Assembly: GCF_003634695.1 (NCBI RefSeq)
Contig: NZ_RBWV01000009.1
Span: 248,001-312,000, forward strand
Direction: 5' to 3'
From: Motilibacter peucedani
GTDB lineage: Bacteria; Actinomycetota; Actinomycetes; Motilibacterales; Motilibacteraceae
Length of the DNA stretch: 64,000 bases
Position numbers and translations under genes: made by a program. Under the pieces are notes generated by a model that saw only the letters and a list, made by a program, of their open reading frames with translations, was not told the origin of the DNA and made no database searches. Shown here piece after piece: positions 49,628 to 58,956 of this stretch (the stretch's first letter is position 1; every line of letters starts with the position of its first letter).

Positions 49628-51193
49628 TCAGACGGTGAAGCGGCCGACCAGCGACTGCAGCTCGCCCGACATGCGGGCCAGCTCCGAGGCCGACTGCTGC
49701 GCCTCGGTCACCGTGTGGGCGGTGGCCCGGGCGCTGCCGGCCACGCCGTCGATGCCGGCGGCGATGCGGCTGGTGGCCTGCGCCGCCTCGGTGACGTTGC
49801 GGCCCATCTCGCCGGTCGTCGCCGTCTGCTCCTCGACCGCCGAGGCGATCGTCATCTGGAAGTCGTTGATGCGGGCGATGATCGCGGCGATCTCGCCGAT
49901 GGCCTCGACGGCGCTGGAGGTGTCGTTCTGGATCGCCTCGACGCGGCGCACGATGTCGTCGGTCGCCCGCGAGGTCTCCTGGGCCAGGTCCTTGACCTCG
50001 TTGGCGACGACCGCGAAGCCCTTGCCGGCCTCGCCGGCGCGAGCGGCCTCGATGGTCGCGTTGAGCGCGAGCAGGTTGGTCTGCTCGGCGATGCTGGTGA
50101 TGACCTTGACGACGTCGCCGATCTCCCGCGAGGAGTCGCCGAGCGAGGTGACCGTGGCGTTGGCGGCCTCGGCCACGCCGACCGCCTGCGAGGCGACGCG
50201 CGCAGCCTCGCTGGTGTTGTGCGCGATCTCGGCGATCGATGCGCCCATCTCCTCGGAGCCCGCGGCGACGGTGTCGACCGCGTGCGAGACCGAGCCGGCG
50301 GCCTCGGCCACCGCGTCGGCCTGCGCGGACGCCGACTCGGCGGTGCCCGAGATCTCGGCGGCGACGCCGGTCAGCTGCTCGGCGGCGGTCGACAGGCTGC
50401 CGGCCGAGCCGCTCACGGCGTCGACCAGCGTGCGGATGCCCTGCTGCGCGCCCCGCAGCGACTCGCCCATGCGGCCGATCTCGTCGCGGCCGGTGATGTC
50501 GACGGCGTAGGTGAGGTCGCCGTGCGCGAGGGCGTCGAGCGCGTCGCCGGCCTTGCGCAGCGGACGGACGATGCCGCGCGACACGCGCCAGGCGATGCCG
50601 CCGAGCACGAGCAGCGCGAGCAGGCAAGTCAGGAGGGTCAGGCTGCGCACCTCGGTGACCTTGCGGGCGCTGCTGGCGGTGTACTTCTTCACGTCCACGG
50701 TCAGGGCGTCGTCGGCCGCGGCGACCGCGTCGTCGGTGGCGTCGTTGGCCTTCTGGACGTCCTCGTACTTCGCCCGCTCGACCGGCTGGTTGGCCGTCGC
50801 GGCGTCGATGACGGTCTTGATCTCGCCGAAGTAGGCGGCGTAGGCGGTGCGCAGGCCCGCGATCTCGTCCTTGGTGTCCTGCGTCAGCTGGTCCTCGTGG
50901 ATCGCGTCGAGGAAGCCCTGCGCCTTGGCCTGGTCGTCGGCCAGGTCGGCGAGCAGCGCGTCCGGCTTGGGGGCGAGCAGCGCCTTGTAGGCGTCGACCT
51001 TGAGCTCGCTGGCGCGGGTGTCGAGGCGCAGGACCAGCGCGCGCACGTCGCGCACGTCGTTGAGCTTGTCCTGCTCGCTGCGGATGCCGTTGGCGCCGCT
51101 GATGGCGACGGAGCCGACGGCCACCGTGGAGAGGAGGCCGGCGCCGGCGAGGGCGGCGAGCTTCTTGCTGACGCTGAGCGCGGGGAGTGCCAT
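49628..51193 (-). CDS. Methyl-accepting chemotaxis protein
   Basis: 521 residues: TM1 ([20 protein letters not shown]), an extracellular helical sensor of four-helix-bundle type, TM2 ([20 protein letters not shown]), a HAMP segment and the signalling hairpin with the conserved tip [20 protein letters not shown], then [20 protein letters not shown]. The true start is ATG 51193; an in-frame codon at 51274 lies inside the promoter's -10, so the longer reading is wrong. It is probably a membrane receptor feeding CheA-CheW. The ligand is unknown. Confidence 0.93.
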   Translation of the reverse strand: MALPALSVSKKLAALAGAGLLSTVAVGSVAISGANGIRSEQDKLNDVRDVRALVLRLDTRASELKVDAYKALLAPKPDALLADLADDQAKAQGFLDAIHEDQLTQDTKDEIAGLRTAYAAYFGEIKTVIDAATANQPVERAKYEDVQKANDATDDAVAAADDALTVDVKKYTASSARKVTEVRSLTLLTCLLALLVLGGIAWRVSRGIVRPLRKAGDALDALAHGDLTYAVDITGRDEIGRMGESLRGAQQGIRTLVDAVSGSAGSLSTAAEQLTGVAAEISGTAESASAQADAVAEAAGSVSHAVDTVAAGSEEMGASIAEIAHNTSEAARVASQAVGVAEAANATVTSLGDSSREIGDVVKVITSIAEQTNLLALNATIEAARAGEAGKGFAVVANEVKDLAQETSRATDDIVRRVEAIQNDTSSAVEAIGEIAAIIARINDFQMTIASAVEEQTATTGEMGRNVTEAAQATSRIAAGIDGVAGSARATAHTVTEAQQSASELARMSGELQSLVGRFTV

Positions 51194-51270
51194 GGGGGAG
51201 GCGCAGCCTTTCCTGTGGTTCGGGACGTTCGGTGCGTGGTGCCAGGCCGAACGGCCCGGTGCTGCTGAGA

Positions 51271-51297
51271 ACATCGGCAGACCGCGTACGCACCTGA
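51271..51297 (-). promoter_or_regulatory. Sigma-28-type promoter of the MCP gene
   Basis: The -35 TCAG (51297-51294), a 15-base spacer and the -10 GCCGATGT (51278-51271). The -35 overlaps the outer end of the cheW terminator stem. Confidence 0.8.
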
Positions 51298-51340
51298 GCC
51301 CCGGCCCCGCACCTGTCGTCAGGTGCGGGACCGGGGCTCA
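51295..51340 (-). terminator. Terminator of the cheA-cheW operon
   Basis: A stem of about 21 pairs (GAGCCCCGG, CCCGCACCTG) with one mismatch and a TCGT loop, 27 bases past the cheW stop. It also lies under the -35 of the MCP promoter. Confidence 0.72.
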
Positions 51341-51367
51341 GAGCCGTACGGGTGTGGCGCGGCAGCG

Positions 51368-51787
51368 TCAGCCGACGTCGACCGCGCGGTCGATGTCGAG
51401 CGCCAGCAGGAGGCGGTTCTCCAGCTTGTAGGCGCCGGTGATCAGCGCGCGCTCACGGGCGCTGAGCGTCTCGGGCGGGGTCTCGAACAGCTCGTCGCTG
51501 ACGGTGACCACGTCGCCGATCGCGTCGACGAGCAGGCTGACGACCTCGCCGTCGACGCGGACGACGACGTTCATCGGCTCGGAGCCCTCGGCCGCACCCG
51601 GCAGCTCCAGGCGGCGGCGGAGGTCGACCGAGGTGACGACCTGCCCGCGCAGGTTCATCATGCCGCCGATGGCGGCCGGCGCGAGGTGCACCTTGGTGCT
51701 CGGCTGGTAGCGGAGCACCTCCTGCACGCGGCTCACCTCGACGCCGAACAGGTGGTCGGCCAGGGTGAAGGTGGCGAGCTGGGTCAC
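51368..51787 (-). CDS. cheW: Chemotaxis coupling protein CheW
   Basis: 139 residues of two SH3-like barrels: LATFTLADHLFGVEVSRVQE, GGMMNLRGQVVTSVDLRRRL, VDAIGDVVTVSDELFETPP and LLALDIDRAVDVG. It links receptors to CheA. GTG 51787 overlaps the cheA stop (GTGA), so they are made together. Confidence 0.92.
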   Translation of the reverse strand: MTQLATFTLADHLFGVEVSRVQEVLRYQPSTKVHLAPAAIGGMMNLRGQVVTSVDLRRRLELPGAAEGSEPMNVVVRVDGEVVSLLVDAIGDVVTVSDELFETPPETLSARERALITGAYKLENRLLLALDIDRAVDVG

Positions 51788-54150
51788 AGCGAGATCCCCT
51801 CCAGGGAGAAGGCCTCTGCAGCGGCAGCGGCCGGGTCGTACGCCGCGGCGGGGTCGCCCGGCAGGATCGGGTCGAGCGGGAAGTGCGGGTCGGCCGCGAG
51901 GATCGCCTGGCGCACGTCGAGCAGCTCGACGACCTGCTGCTGGATGAGCGCGGAGCCCAGCAGGCCGATGTCGTCGACGTCGCTGCGGGCGTGGACGCCC
52001 TCCTCCACGATGTCGATGATGCGGTCGACCACCAGGGCGACGCTGCGCCCGCCGCGCGACGAGACGATCATCGGCAGGCGCTCGCCGGTGCCGTCGTCGA
52101 ACGAGCCGAGGTGCTGCGAGAGCCGCACCAGCGGGAGGATCTCGTTGCGGTACTCCACGACCTCGCGGCTGCCGACGTGCTGCACCTTGTCGGTCGGGAA
52201 CTCCTCGAGCCGGGTGACCATGTCGAGCGGGATGGCCACGCGGCGACCGCCGGCCACCTGGGCCACGAGCAGCTTCTCGGCCTCGACGACCGCGGCCGTG
52301 TGCTGCTCGACGGCGGCGGCGCGCTTGGCGCCCTCGCTGCTGAGAGCACCGGCGGCCAGGGCCTGGATGTCGAGGATGAGGGCCACCGAGCCGTCGCCGA
52401 GGATCGTGGCGCCGGAGTAGACGCCGATGCCCTTGAGCCGCGAGCTGAGCGGCTTGACGACGATCTCCTCGCTGTTGAGGACGCGGTCGAGGATGAGCCC
52501 GAAGGTCCGGCCCTCCGACTGCAGCACCGCGATGTTGAGCAGCCCGTCGCGGCGCTTGCCCTCGAGCCCGAGGACGTCGGCCAGGTCGACCAGCGGCAGC
52601 AGGCGGCCGCGCAGGCGGTAGACCGGCGCGCCGGACACCTGCTCGATCGCGGTGGTGCCGCGCGAGGCGTCGACGCTGACGACCTCGAGCAGGCTGATCT
52701 GCGGGACCGCGTAGCGCTCGCCCGCGCACTCCACCGTGAGCGCCGGCACGATGGCCAGCGTCAGCGGGATCGTGAGGCGGAAGGTGCTGCCCTGGCCCGG
52801 CACCGAGGACAGGTCGACGGTGCCACCGATCTTCTCGATGTTGGTGCGCACGACGTCCATGCCGACACCGCGGCCGGAGACGTTGGTGACCTTCTCCGCC
52901 GTGCTGAAGCCCGCCTTGAAGATGAGCATGAGGACCTCCCGCTCGGGCATCGCCGCGAGCTGGGCGCTCGTGATGATCCCGCGCTCGACGGCCTTGGCCC
53001 CGATCTTGGCGGGGTCGATGCCGGCGCCGTCGTCGAGGATCTCGACGACCACGCGACCGCCCTCGTGGAAGGCGCGCAGGCGCAGCAGGCCGGTCTCCGG
53101 CTTGCCCGCGGCGCGGCGCGCCTCGGGCGTCTCGATGCCGTGGTCGACCGAGTTGCGCACGATGTGCGTCAGCGGGTCCTTGATGGCCTCGAGCAGGGTG
53201 CGGTCGAGCTCGGTCTCCTTGCCGTGCATCTCCAGCGAGATCTGCTTGCCGAGCATGCTCGACAGGTCGCGGACGACGCGGGGCAGCTTGGACCAGACGT
53301 GGTCGATCGGCTGCATGCGCGTCTTCATGACGCCCTCCTGCAGCTCGCTGGTGACCAGGTTGAGCCGCTGGGTCATGCGCAGCAGGTCCATGTCGTGCTC
53401 GGCGCTGGCCCGCTGGATGAGCTGGTTGCGGGTCAGGACGAGCTCGCCCACCAGGCGCATGAGCAGGTCGAGCTGGTCGACGTCGACGCGGATGGTGCTG
53501 TCGGCAGCGGTGCGCCGGGCGGGGTTCTCGGTGCCGGGCTCCGGGTGGTGCTCCGCCTCGACCGAGGTGGGCGCCACGGGCGGCGCGACGACGGTCGGCG
53601 CAGGGGCGGTCACCGGCTCGGCGGGTGCCGCCGCGGCCTTGGGGGCGCGCGGGGCGGCCGGCTTGCGCGTACGCCGCTTGGCGGCCGGCTTCGGCGCCTC
53701 CTCCGCGACGGGCTCGGCCACGGGGGCCGGCTCGGCGGGGGCCGCGGTCACCGCGCTGCCGTTGAGGCACGCCTCGACGAGCGCGACGGCGCCGCTCACG
53801 TCGACAGCGCCCTCGGTGCCGTCCTGCTCGATGCGGGACAGCAGGCTGCGCACGTCGTCGACCATGCGCAGCAGCGCGTCGGTGGTGGCGGCCGTCATCG
53901 GCAGCTCCCCGTCGCGCAGGCGGCTGAGCAGGTTCTCACCGACGTGGGTCAGCGACTCGAGCTTCGAGAAGGCGAGGAAGCCGCTCGTGCCCTTGATCGT
54001 GTGGATGGTCCGGAAGATGCTCGACAACAGGTCACGGGAACCCGGCTCAGCCTCGAGCGCGACGAGGTCGCGGTCGAGCTGGTCGAGGTTCTCGTGGCTC
54101 TCGACAAGAAACTCCTGGACGATCTCGTCCATGCCCTCAAGGCCGTCCAT
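51784..54150 (-). CDS. cheA: Chemotaxis histidine kinase CheA with two CheW-like domains
   Basis: 788 residues: an HPt domain (phospho-His H50 in RTIHTIKGTSGFLAF), an Ala/Pro-rich linker, a dimerisation domain (LDLLMRLVGELVLTRNQLIQ), an HATPase (HIVRNSVDHGIETPEARRA, EILDDGAGIDPAKIGAKAVE, VSGRGVGMDVVRTNIEKIGG) and two CheW-like domains in tandem (LTVECAGERYAVPQISLLEV; KLLVAQVAGGRRVAIPLDMV). Most CheA proteins have one. No obvious P2 docking domain is visible between HPt and dimerisation. ATG 54150 has AGGAGAGAGG upstream. Confidence 0.94.
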   Translation of the reverse strand: MDGLEGMDEIVQEFLVESHENLDQLDRDLVALEAEPGSRDLLSSIFRTIHTIKGTSGFLAFSKLESLTHVGENLLSRLRDGELPMTAATTDALLRMVDDVRSLLSRIEQDGTEGAVDVSGAVALVEACLNGSAVTAAPAEPAPVAEPVAEEAPKPAAKRRTRKPAAPRAPKAAAAPAEPVTAPAPTVVAPPVAPTSVEAEHHPEPGTENPARRTAADSTIRVDVDQLDLLMRLVGELVLTRNQLIQRASAEHDMDLLRMTQRLNLVTSELQEGVMKTRMQPIDHVWSKLPRVVRDLSSMLGKQISLEMHGKETELDRTLLEAIKDPLTHIVRNSVDHGIETPEARRAAGKPETGLLRLRAFHEGGRVVVEILDDGAGIDPAKIGAKAVERGIITSAQLAAMPEREVLMLIFKAGFSTAEKVTNVSGRGVGMDVVRTNIEKIGGTVDLSSVPGQGSTFRLTIPLTLAIVPALTVECAGERYAVPQISLLEVVSVDASRGTTAIEQVSGAPVYRLRGRLLPLVDLADVLGLEGKRRDGLLNIAVLQSEGRTFGLILDRVLNSEEIVVKPLSSRLKGIGVYSGATILGDGSVALILDIQALAAGALSSEGAKRAAAVEQHTAAVVEAEKLLVAQVAGGRRVAIPLDMVTRLEEFPTDKVQHVGSREVVEYRNEILPLVRLSQHLGSFDDGTGERLPMIVSSRGGRSVALVVDRIIDIVEEGVHARSDVDDIGLLGSALIQQQVVELLDVRQAILAADPHFPLDPILPGDPAAAYDPAAAAAEAFSLEGISL

Positions 54151-54201
54151 GCGGACCTCTCTCCTTCTCGCGGGCCATCGCTCGTGCCCCGACCAACAAG
54201 A

Positions 54202-54228
54202 CCATCGGCGTCCGCTCGCGCGGCTTGA
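54202..54228 (-). promoter_or_regulatory. Sigma-28-type promoter of cheA-cheW
   Basis: The -35 TCAA (54228-54225), a 15-base spacer and the -10 GCCGATGG (54209-54202), 52 bases before the cheA ATG. Confidence 0.8.
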
Positions 54229-54291
54229 CCCTATTGACGCGCCCGCTTTGGGCTGGTGAGGTCAGTGGCTCGTCAGGACGAGGGGAGTGCG

Positions 54292-55773
54292 GTGGAGCTC
54301 GGAGGCGGACTGCTGGGCGCCGTCGTGCGGATCGGCGCAGCCCGCACCACCGCGGAGGCGCTCGACGCCCTGCTGCGCGCGGCGCTCCTGCTGGCGCCCG
54401 GGGCGCAGGTGGCCGCGGCGCTCCACGGCCCGGACGGTGCGCTGCGCGAGGCCGCTGCGGCTGACCTGTCGACGGACGCGACTGCCGTGCTGGCACGACT
54501 GCGGGCGCACCCTGACGCGGTGGTGCTGCCGGTGCCGGTGGAGGGTCGAGCACCAGGCGTGCTGGTGGTGGAGGGGCTGCCCGCCGCCGAGATCGAGCCA
54601 CTGCGGCTGCTGGCGGTCGCGGCGGGAGCGGCGATCACCACCGCCCACGCGCTCGAGCGGGCCGAGCTGCAGCGTCGCTGGTCGGAGGGGAGCGCCTCGC
54701 TGGTGGCCGCGATGGCGCGCTCGGCCGGTCGCGGCGACGACGAGCTGCACCAGGTAGCCCGGCGGGTCCGCGAGCTGGCCGGTGCCGATGCGGCGCTCCT
54801 GCTGCTGCCGAGCGGACCGTCCGAGGTGGTCGTCGAGGTGGCCGCCGTCGCACCGGGGCTGGACCCGGCGGCCCTCGCCGGCGCGCGGCTGCCGCGCGCC
54901 GCGACGCTGGCGGGTGCGGTGCTCGAGGAGGGCGAGGCGCTGGTCGTCGACGCGGCGCCGGAGGCCGCAGCCGTACGCGGCGACCTGACGGCACCGCCGG
55001 GCTGGCCGGGCGGCGGGCCGACGCTGCTCGTGCCGCTGGGAGGCGCCGACGACGTACGCGGGGTGCTGGCGCTCGTGCGCTCGGCGCCCGCCTTCACCGA
55101 GCTCGAGCTCTCGCTGGCGAAAGGGTTCGCGGGCCTGGCGGCGCTGGCGCTGCAGCGCTCGCGTGCGCAGGCCGACCGGGGCGCGCACGCCGTGCTCGAG
55201 GACCGCGACCGGATCGCGCGCGACCTGCACGACTTGGTGATCCAGCGGCTGTTCGCGACAGGCTTGCAGCTGCAGGGCGTCGCCCGGCGCGCCGACGGAC
55301 CGCTGCGCGAGCGGGTCGAGGGTGCGGTCGACGACCTCGACCAGACGATCCGCGACATCCGCACGACGATCTTCCAGCTGCACCGGCGGCCCGACAGCAC
55401 CGACCTGCGCGGGCAGCTGCACGACGTGGCCGACGAGGCGGCGCGTCCGCTGGGGTTCCCGGTGCTGCTCGAGCTGCGCGGACCGATCTCCGAGGCGGTG
55501 CCCGACGAGCTGGCGCCGCACCTGGTGGCGGTGCTGCGCGAGTCGCTCTCCAACGTGGCCAAGCACGCGCAGGCGAGCGCCGTGACGGTGACGGTCACCG
55601 CCGACCGCGACATCACCCTCACCGTCGAGGACGACGGCCGCGGCTTCGTCGCCGACCGTGCCGGCAGCGGCATGCGCAACATGCGCCGTCGCGCCGAGAT
55701 GCACGGCGGCCGCCTCGACGTCGCCGCCCGCCCCGGCGGCGGCACGCGCCTCCAGTGGCACGTCCCCGCCTAG
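54292..55773 (+). CDS. GAF-domain sensor histidine kinase (DevS-like)
   Basis: 493 residues: two GAF-like regions (AGDAALLLLP-type segments near 170), then HisKA_3 with the His box EDRDRIARDLHDLVIQRLFA and an HATPase (SLSNVAKHAQASAVTVTVTA, VEDDGRGFVADRAGSGMRNM). Soluble. GTG 54292 is used because GAGGGGAG lies six bases upstream; a GTG at 54256 is possible. The convergent response regulator at 55887 is the likely partner. DevS/DosS-type kinases sense redox or gas through GAF heme; no heme-binding histidine was verified. Confidence 0.87.
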   Translation: MELGGGLLGAVVRIGAARTTAEALDALLRAALLLAPGAQVAAALHGPDGALREAAAADLSTDATAVLARLRAHPDAVVLPVPVEGRAPGVLVVEGLPAAEIEPLRLLAVAAGAAITTAHALERAELQRRWSEGSASLVAAMARSAGRGDDELHQVARRVRELAGADAALLLLPSGPSEVVVEVAAVAPGLDPAALAGARLPRAATLAGAVLEEGEALVVDAAPEAAAVRGDLTAPPGWPGGGPTLLVPLGGADDVRGVLALVRSAPAFTELELSLAKGFAGLAALALQRSRAQADRGAHAVLEDRDRIARDLHDLVIQRLFATGLQLQGVARRADGPLRERVEGAVDDLDQTIRDIRTTIFQLHRRPDSTDLRGQLHDVADEAARPLGFPVLLELRGPISEAVPDELAPHLVAVLRESLSNVAKHAQASAVTVTVTADRDITLTVEDDGRGFVADRAGSGMRNMRRRAEMHGGRLDVAARPGGGTRLQWHVPA

Positions 55774-55788
55774 TCGCGGCGGCCCGAC

Positions 55789-55873
55789 GTTGATCGCCCT
55801 AGCCGATCAAAGTCGTGCCGGGCCCATGCAATTTGGTCGGCCCGGCACGAGGTTGATCGCCCTAGCCGATCAA
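55789..55873. repeat. Composite repeat between convergent two-component genes
   Basis: Two identical 22-base units at 55789-55810 and 55852-55873, each itself an inverted repeat (TTGATCG, a 7-base loop, CGATCAA), flank a hairpin with 12-base arms (TCGTGCCGGGCC) and a 14-base loop at 55813-55850. The gene pair converges here, so it may be a bidirectional terminator, but the exact double palindrome is unusual. Confidence 0.7.
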
Positions 55874-55886
55874 CATCTCGGCGGGG

Positions 55887-56555
55887 TCAGGCGGGGGTGG
55901 GGAGGGAGTGGCGGGTGGCGAAGATGGCGGCCTGGGTGCGGCTCTCGAGGCCGAGCTTGCCGAGCAGGTTGGAGACGTGGTTCTTGACCGTCTTCTCGGC
56001 CACCCCGAGCGCCTCGGCGATCTGCCGGTTGGTCTCGCCCTGCGCGATGTGACCGAGGATGCGCCGCTCCTGGTCGGTCAGGCTGGCGATCCGGTCGGGA
56101 CGCCCGCCGCCGCGCAGCCGGTCGAGCACCCGCGCGGTGACCGCCGGGTCGAGCAGCGACTGGCCGGCGGCGACGCGGTGCACGGCCTCGATGAGGTCGT
56201 CGCCGCGCATCTGCTTGAGCAGGTAGCCCGACGCGCCCGCGGTGATGGCGGCGAACAGCGCCTCGTCGTCGTCGTAGGACGTGAGGATGAGCACGCGGAC
56301 GAACGGGTCGGCCGAGCGTACGTCGCGCGCCACCTCCACGCCGCTGCCGTCGGGCAGTCGCCCGTCGAGGATCGCCACGTCGGGCCGCGCGAGCAGGATG
56401 CCGTCGCGCGCCTCGCGCGCGGTGCCGGCCTCGCCGACGACCTCGATGGCGGGGTCGGACTCGAGCAGGTCGCGCAGGCCGCGGCGCACGATCTCGTGGT
56501 CGTCGAGGAGGAAGACGCGTACGCGGCGCACGGGTGCGTCGGACGGCTGGCTCAT
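55887..56555 (-). CDS. NarL/DevR-family response regulator
   Basis: 222 residues: a receiver (RVRVFLLDDHEIVRRGLRDL, Asp in VAILDGRLPDGSGVEVA, Lys in YLLKQMRGDD) and a LuxR HTH (LTDQERRILGHIAQGETNRQ, EKTVKNHVSNLLGKLGL). ATG 56555 starts the receiver; the in-frame codons upstream do not. It is transcribed convergently with the GAF kinase. Its operator sites are unknown. Confidence 0.88.
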   Translation of the reverse strand: MSQPSDAPVRRVRVFLLDDHEIVRRGLRDLLESDPAIEVVGEAGTAREARDGILLARPDVAILDGRLPDGSGVEVARDVRSADPFVRVLILTSYDDDEALFAAITAGASGYLLKQMRGDDLIEAVHRVAAGQSLLDPAVTARVLDRLRGGGRPDRIASLTDQERRILGHIAQGETNRQIAEALGVAEKTVKNHVSNLLGKLGLESRTQAAIFATRHSLPTPA

Positions 56556-56703
56556 GTGCGTGGCTCCTCGGTGCGGACCGGCAGCGCCGCTGGAGCGGCG
56601 CCGACGGTCCCATCGGCAGGCAGGGCGCCGACGTGAGCGAGGGGATGCAGGGAACGGGGTCGCCGGTGCCGGGACGGAGCCCGGCACCGGCACTCCGTGA
56701 CGG

Positions 56704-56792
56704 CGGAGGCGGCGGGATTTGAACCCGCGAGAGGGTTTAAGCCCTCAACCCGCTTAGCAGGCGGGCGCCATAGGCCACTAGGCGACGCCTCC
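56704..56792 (-). tRNA. tRNA-Ser (GCU)
   Basis: The reverse strand folds as a class II tRNA: acceptor GGAGGCG/CGCCTCC, D arm, anticodon stem CCCGC/GCGGG with loop CTGCTAA (anticodon GCT), a long variable arm (GAGGG/CCCTC) and T arm GCGGG TTCAAAT CCCGC. Discriminator G; CCA is not encoded. It serves AGC/AGU codons. Confidence 0.93.
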
Positions 56793-56830
56793 GCGGGAGA
56801 GGCTACCCGGACGGGAGGGCGCCGAGCAAA

Positions 56831-56883
56831 GCGGGCTCAGCGCCCGCAGCGGAGCGGGCTCAGCGCCCGAGCGGAGCGGGCTC
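56831..56883. repeat. Short tandem repeat next to the oxidoreductase stop
   Basis: A unit of 22-23 bases (GCGGGCTCAGCGCCCG plus AGCGGA) repeats about 2.4 times just beyond the stop codon of the next gene. It is partly self-complementary and may act as that gene's terminator. Confidence 0.55.
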
Positions 56884-58332
56884 TCAGAGTCCGTAGGCCT
56901 CCAGCAGCCGCAGCCAGATCTCGCTCACGGTCGGGTAGGACGGCACCGCGTGCCAGAGCCGCTCGAGCGGGACCTCGCCCACCACGGCGATGGTGGCCGC
57001 GTGGAGCAGGTCGCCGACGCCCGGGCCGACGAAGGTGACGCCGACGAGGACCTTGCGCTGCTCGTCGACCACGGCGCGCGCGGTCCCGGTGTAGCCGTCG
57101 GCCAGCAGCGAGGCGCCCGCCACGTTGCCGATCTCGTAGTCGACGACGCGCACGTCGAGGCCCCGGGACTGCGCCTCGGCCGCGGTGAGGCCGACAGAGG
57201 CCACCTCCGGGTCGGTGAAGACCACGCCGGGCACGGCGACGGCGTCGGCCGTGGCCGACGTCGCCGCCCACGGGCTGCCGTCGACCTGCGTGCCGCGCGC
57301 CCGGGCGGCGATCGCGTCACCCGCCGCGCGCGCCTGGTACTTGCCCATGTGCGTCAGCAGGTTGCGCCCGTTGACGTCGCCGACGGCGTAGAGCCAGTCG
57401 AACCCGGTGACGCGCAGCGTGTCGTCGACCTGGAGCGGCGCCTCGGGGTCGAGCCCCACGGTCTCGACGCCGACGTCGTATCTGCGCGCGCGGCGACCGG
57501 TGGCCACGAGCACCGCCGCCGCGGTGACCGGCTCGCCGGCGTCGAGCTGCAGCGTGGTCGGTCCGTCGCCGTCGCGCGCGGCGGAGGTCACGTTGACTCC
57601 GAGCCGCACGTCGACCCCGGCCTCGCGGAGCCCGCGCAGGACGAGCTCGCCGGCGAACGGCTCGTAGCGGCCGAGCAGCGTCTCGTCGCGCACGAGCATC
57701 GTCACCTGCGAGCCGAGCGCGTTCCAGGCGGTCGCGAGCTCGCACGCCACGACGCCGCCGCCGATGACGGCGAGCGTCGGCGGCACCTCCTTCGCGGAGG
57801 TGCCCTCGCGGCTCGTCCAGGGCGAGGCCTCGCGCAGACCAGGCACCGGCGGCACGACCGCGGTGGAGCCGGTGGCCAGGACGACGGCGTGACGGGCGTG
57901 CAGCGTACGCGTGCCCTCCGCCCCCTCGACGCGCACCGTGCGCTCGCCCTCGAGCGCGCCCTTGCCGCGGACGACCGAGATGCCGGCGCCCTCGGCCCAG
58001 CTCACCTGGCCGTCGTCCTTCCAGTCCGAGGCGAAGGAGTCGCGCCGGGCGAGGACGGCGGCGACGTCGAGCTCACCGGTCGCGGCAGCCGCCGCGCCGG
58101 GCAGCCGGCGCGCGGCGGCGAGCGCCTCGGGGTCGCGCAGCAGCGCCTTGCTCGGCATGCAGGCCCAGTAGGAGCACTCGCCGCCGACCAGCTCGTGCTC
58201 GACCAGCGCGGCGGTCAGGCCGCCGCGCACGGCGCGGGCCGCGGCGTTCTCACCGGCGGGGCCGGCACCGACCACGACGACGTCGAAGGTGTCCGGTGAG
58301 TCTGCTGCCGTCTCGGGCGACTGGTCGGTCAT
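56884..58332 (-). CDS. Pyridine nucleotide-disulfide oxidoreductase, lipoamide-dehydrogenase-like
   Basis: 482 residues: FAD site VVVVGAGPAGENAAARAVRG, redox Cys pair in GGECSYWACMPSKALLRD, NAD site LAVIGGGVVACELATAWNAL, DVNGRNLLTHMGKYQARAAG and a dimerisation domain ending LWHAVPSYPTVSEIWLRLLE with a His. It resembles dihydrolipoamide dehydrogenase or mercuric/glutathione-reductase relatives; the ring-facing sequence is not decisive. ATG 58332 is five bases from the deformylase stop, so they may be co-transcribed. The cytoplasmic partner is unknown. Confidence 0.86.
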   Translation of the reverse strand: MTDQSPETAADSPDTFDVVVVGAGPAGENAAARAVRGGLTAALVEHELVGGECSYWACMPSKALLRDPEALAAARRLPGAAAAATGELDVAAVLARRDSFASDWKDDGQVSWAEGAGISVVRGKGALEGERTVRVEGAEGTRTLHARHAVVLATGSTAVVPPVPGLREASPWTSREGTSAKEVPPTLAVIGGGVVACELATAWNALGSQVTMLVRDETLLGRYEPFAGELVLRGLREAGVDVRLGVNVTSAARDGDGPTTLQLDAGEPVTAAAVLVATGRRARRYDVGVETVGLDPEAPLQVDDTLRVTGFDWLYAVGDVNGRNLLTHMGKYQARAAGDAIAARARGTQVDGSPWAATSATADAVAVPGVVFTDPEVASVGLTAAEAQSRGLDVRVVDYEIGNVAGASLLADGYTGTARAVVDEQRKVLVGVTFVGPGVGDLLHAATIAVVGEVPLERLWHAVPSYPTVSEIWLRLLEAYGL

Positions 58333-58337
58333 GCCGA

Positions 58338-58880
58338 TCACTCTGGCACGCGCACGCCGTCGGCGACATCGCTCCATGCCGGGTCGGTCATCTCGGCGAG
58401 CAGGCGCTTGCGCGCCCGGCGCGGCAGCTTGTCGACGTAGACGACGCCGTCGAGGTGGTCGTACTCGTGCTGCAGGCAGCGCGCCACGAGCCCGTCGCCC
58501 TCGACGGTGACCGGGGCGCCCGTCTCGTCGAAGCCCCGCACGCGCGCCCAGCCCGGCCGGGCCAGGTCGTGGTAGACGCCGGGCACCGAGAGGCAGCCCT
58601 CCTCGCCCTCGTCGAGCTCGCGCCCGCGCTCCAGCTCGAGCACCGGGTTGACGAGGGTCGCGACCACGCGCTCGCCGTCGCTGCCCGGGCAGTCCATGAC
58701 GAACACCCGCAGCCCCACCCCGATCTGCGGCGCCGCGAGCCCCACTCCGTCGGCCGCGGCCATGCTGCGGCGCATGTCGTCGACGAGGGCGGCGAGGTCG
58801 GCGTCGAACGCCTCGACCGGGCGCGCGACCGACGAGAGCACCGGGTCGCCGTAGCGCCGGATGCGGGGTGCGTCAGGCAT
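58338..58880 (-). CDS. def: Peptide deformylase
   Basis: 180 residues with the three PDF motifs: GVGLAAPQIGVG (motif 1), EEGCLSVPGVYHD (motif 2, Cys metal ligand) and QHEYDHLDGVVYVDK (motif 3, His metal ligands and Glu base). It removes the N-formyl group from nascent proteins. No methionyl-tRNA formyltransferase gene is nearby. It starts at ATG 58880 and is followed by the oxidoreductase. Confidence 0.95.
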   Translation of the reverse strand: MPDAPRIRRYGDPVLSSVARPVEAFDADLAALVDDMRRSMAAADGVGLAAPQIGVGLRVFVMDCPGSDGERVVATLVNPVLELERGRELDEGEEGCLSVPGVYHDLARPGWARVRGFDETGAPVTVEGDGLVARCLQHEYDHLDGVVYVDKLPRRARKRLLAEMTDPAWSDVADGVRVPE

Positions 58881-58956
58881 GGCTCCAGCCTAGGACCGAC
58901 ACGCAGGACGCCGCCCGTCCGCGTGGGCCCGCCGGCCAGGGGGCAGTCTGTACGCC

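Noticed and set aside
51194-51274. A 27-codon N-terminal extension of the MCP
   Set aside because: It would begin inside the promoter -10, so cannot be translated from that transcript.
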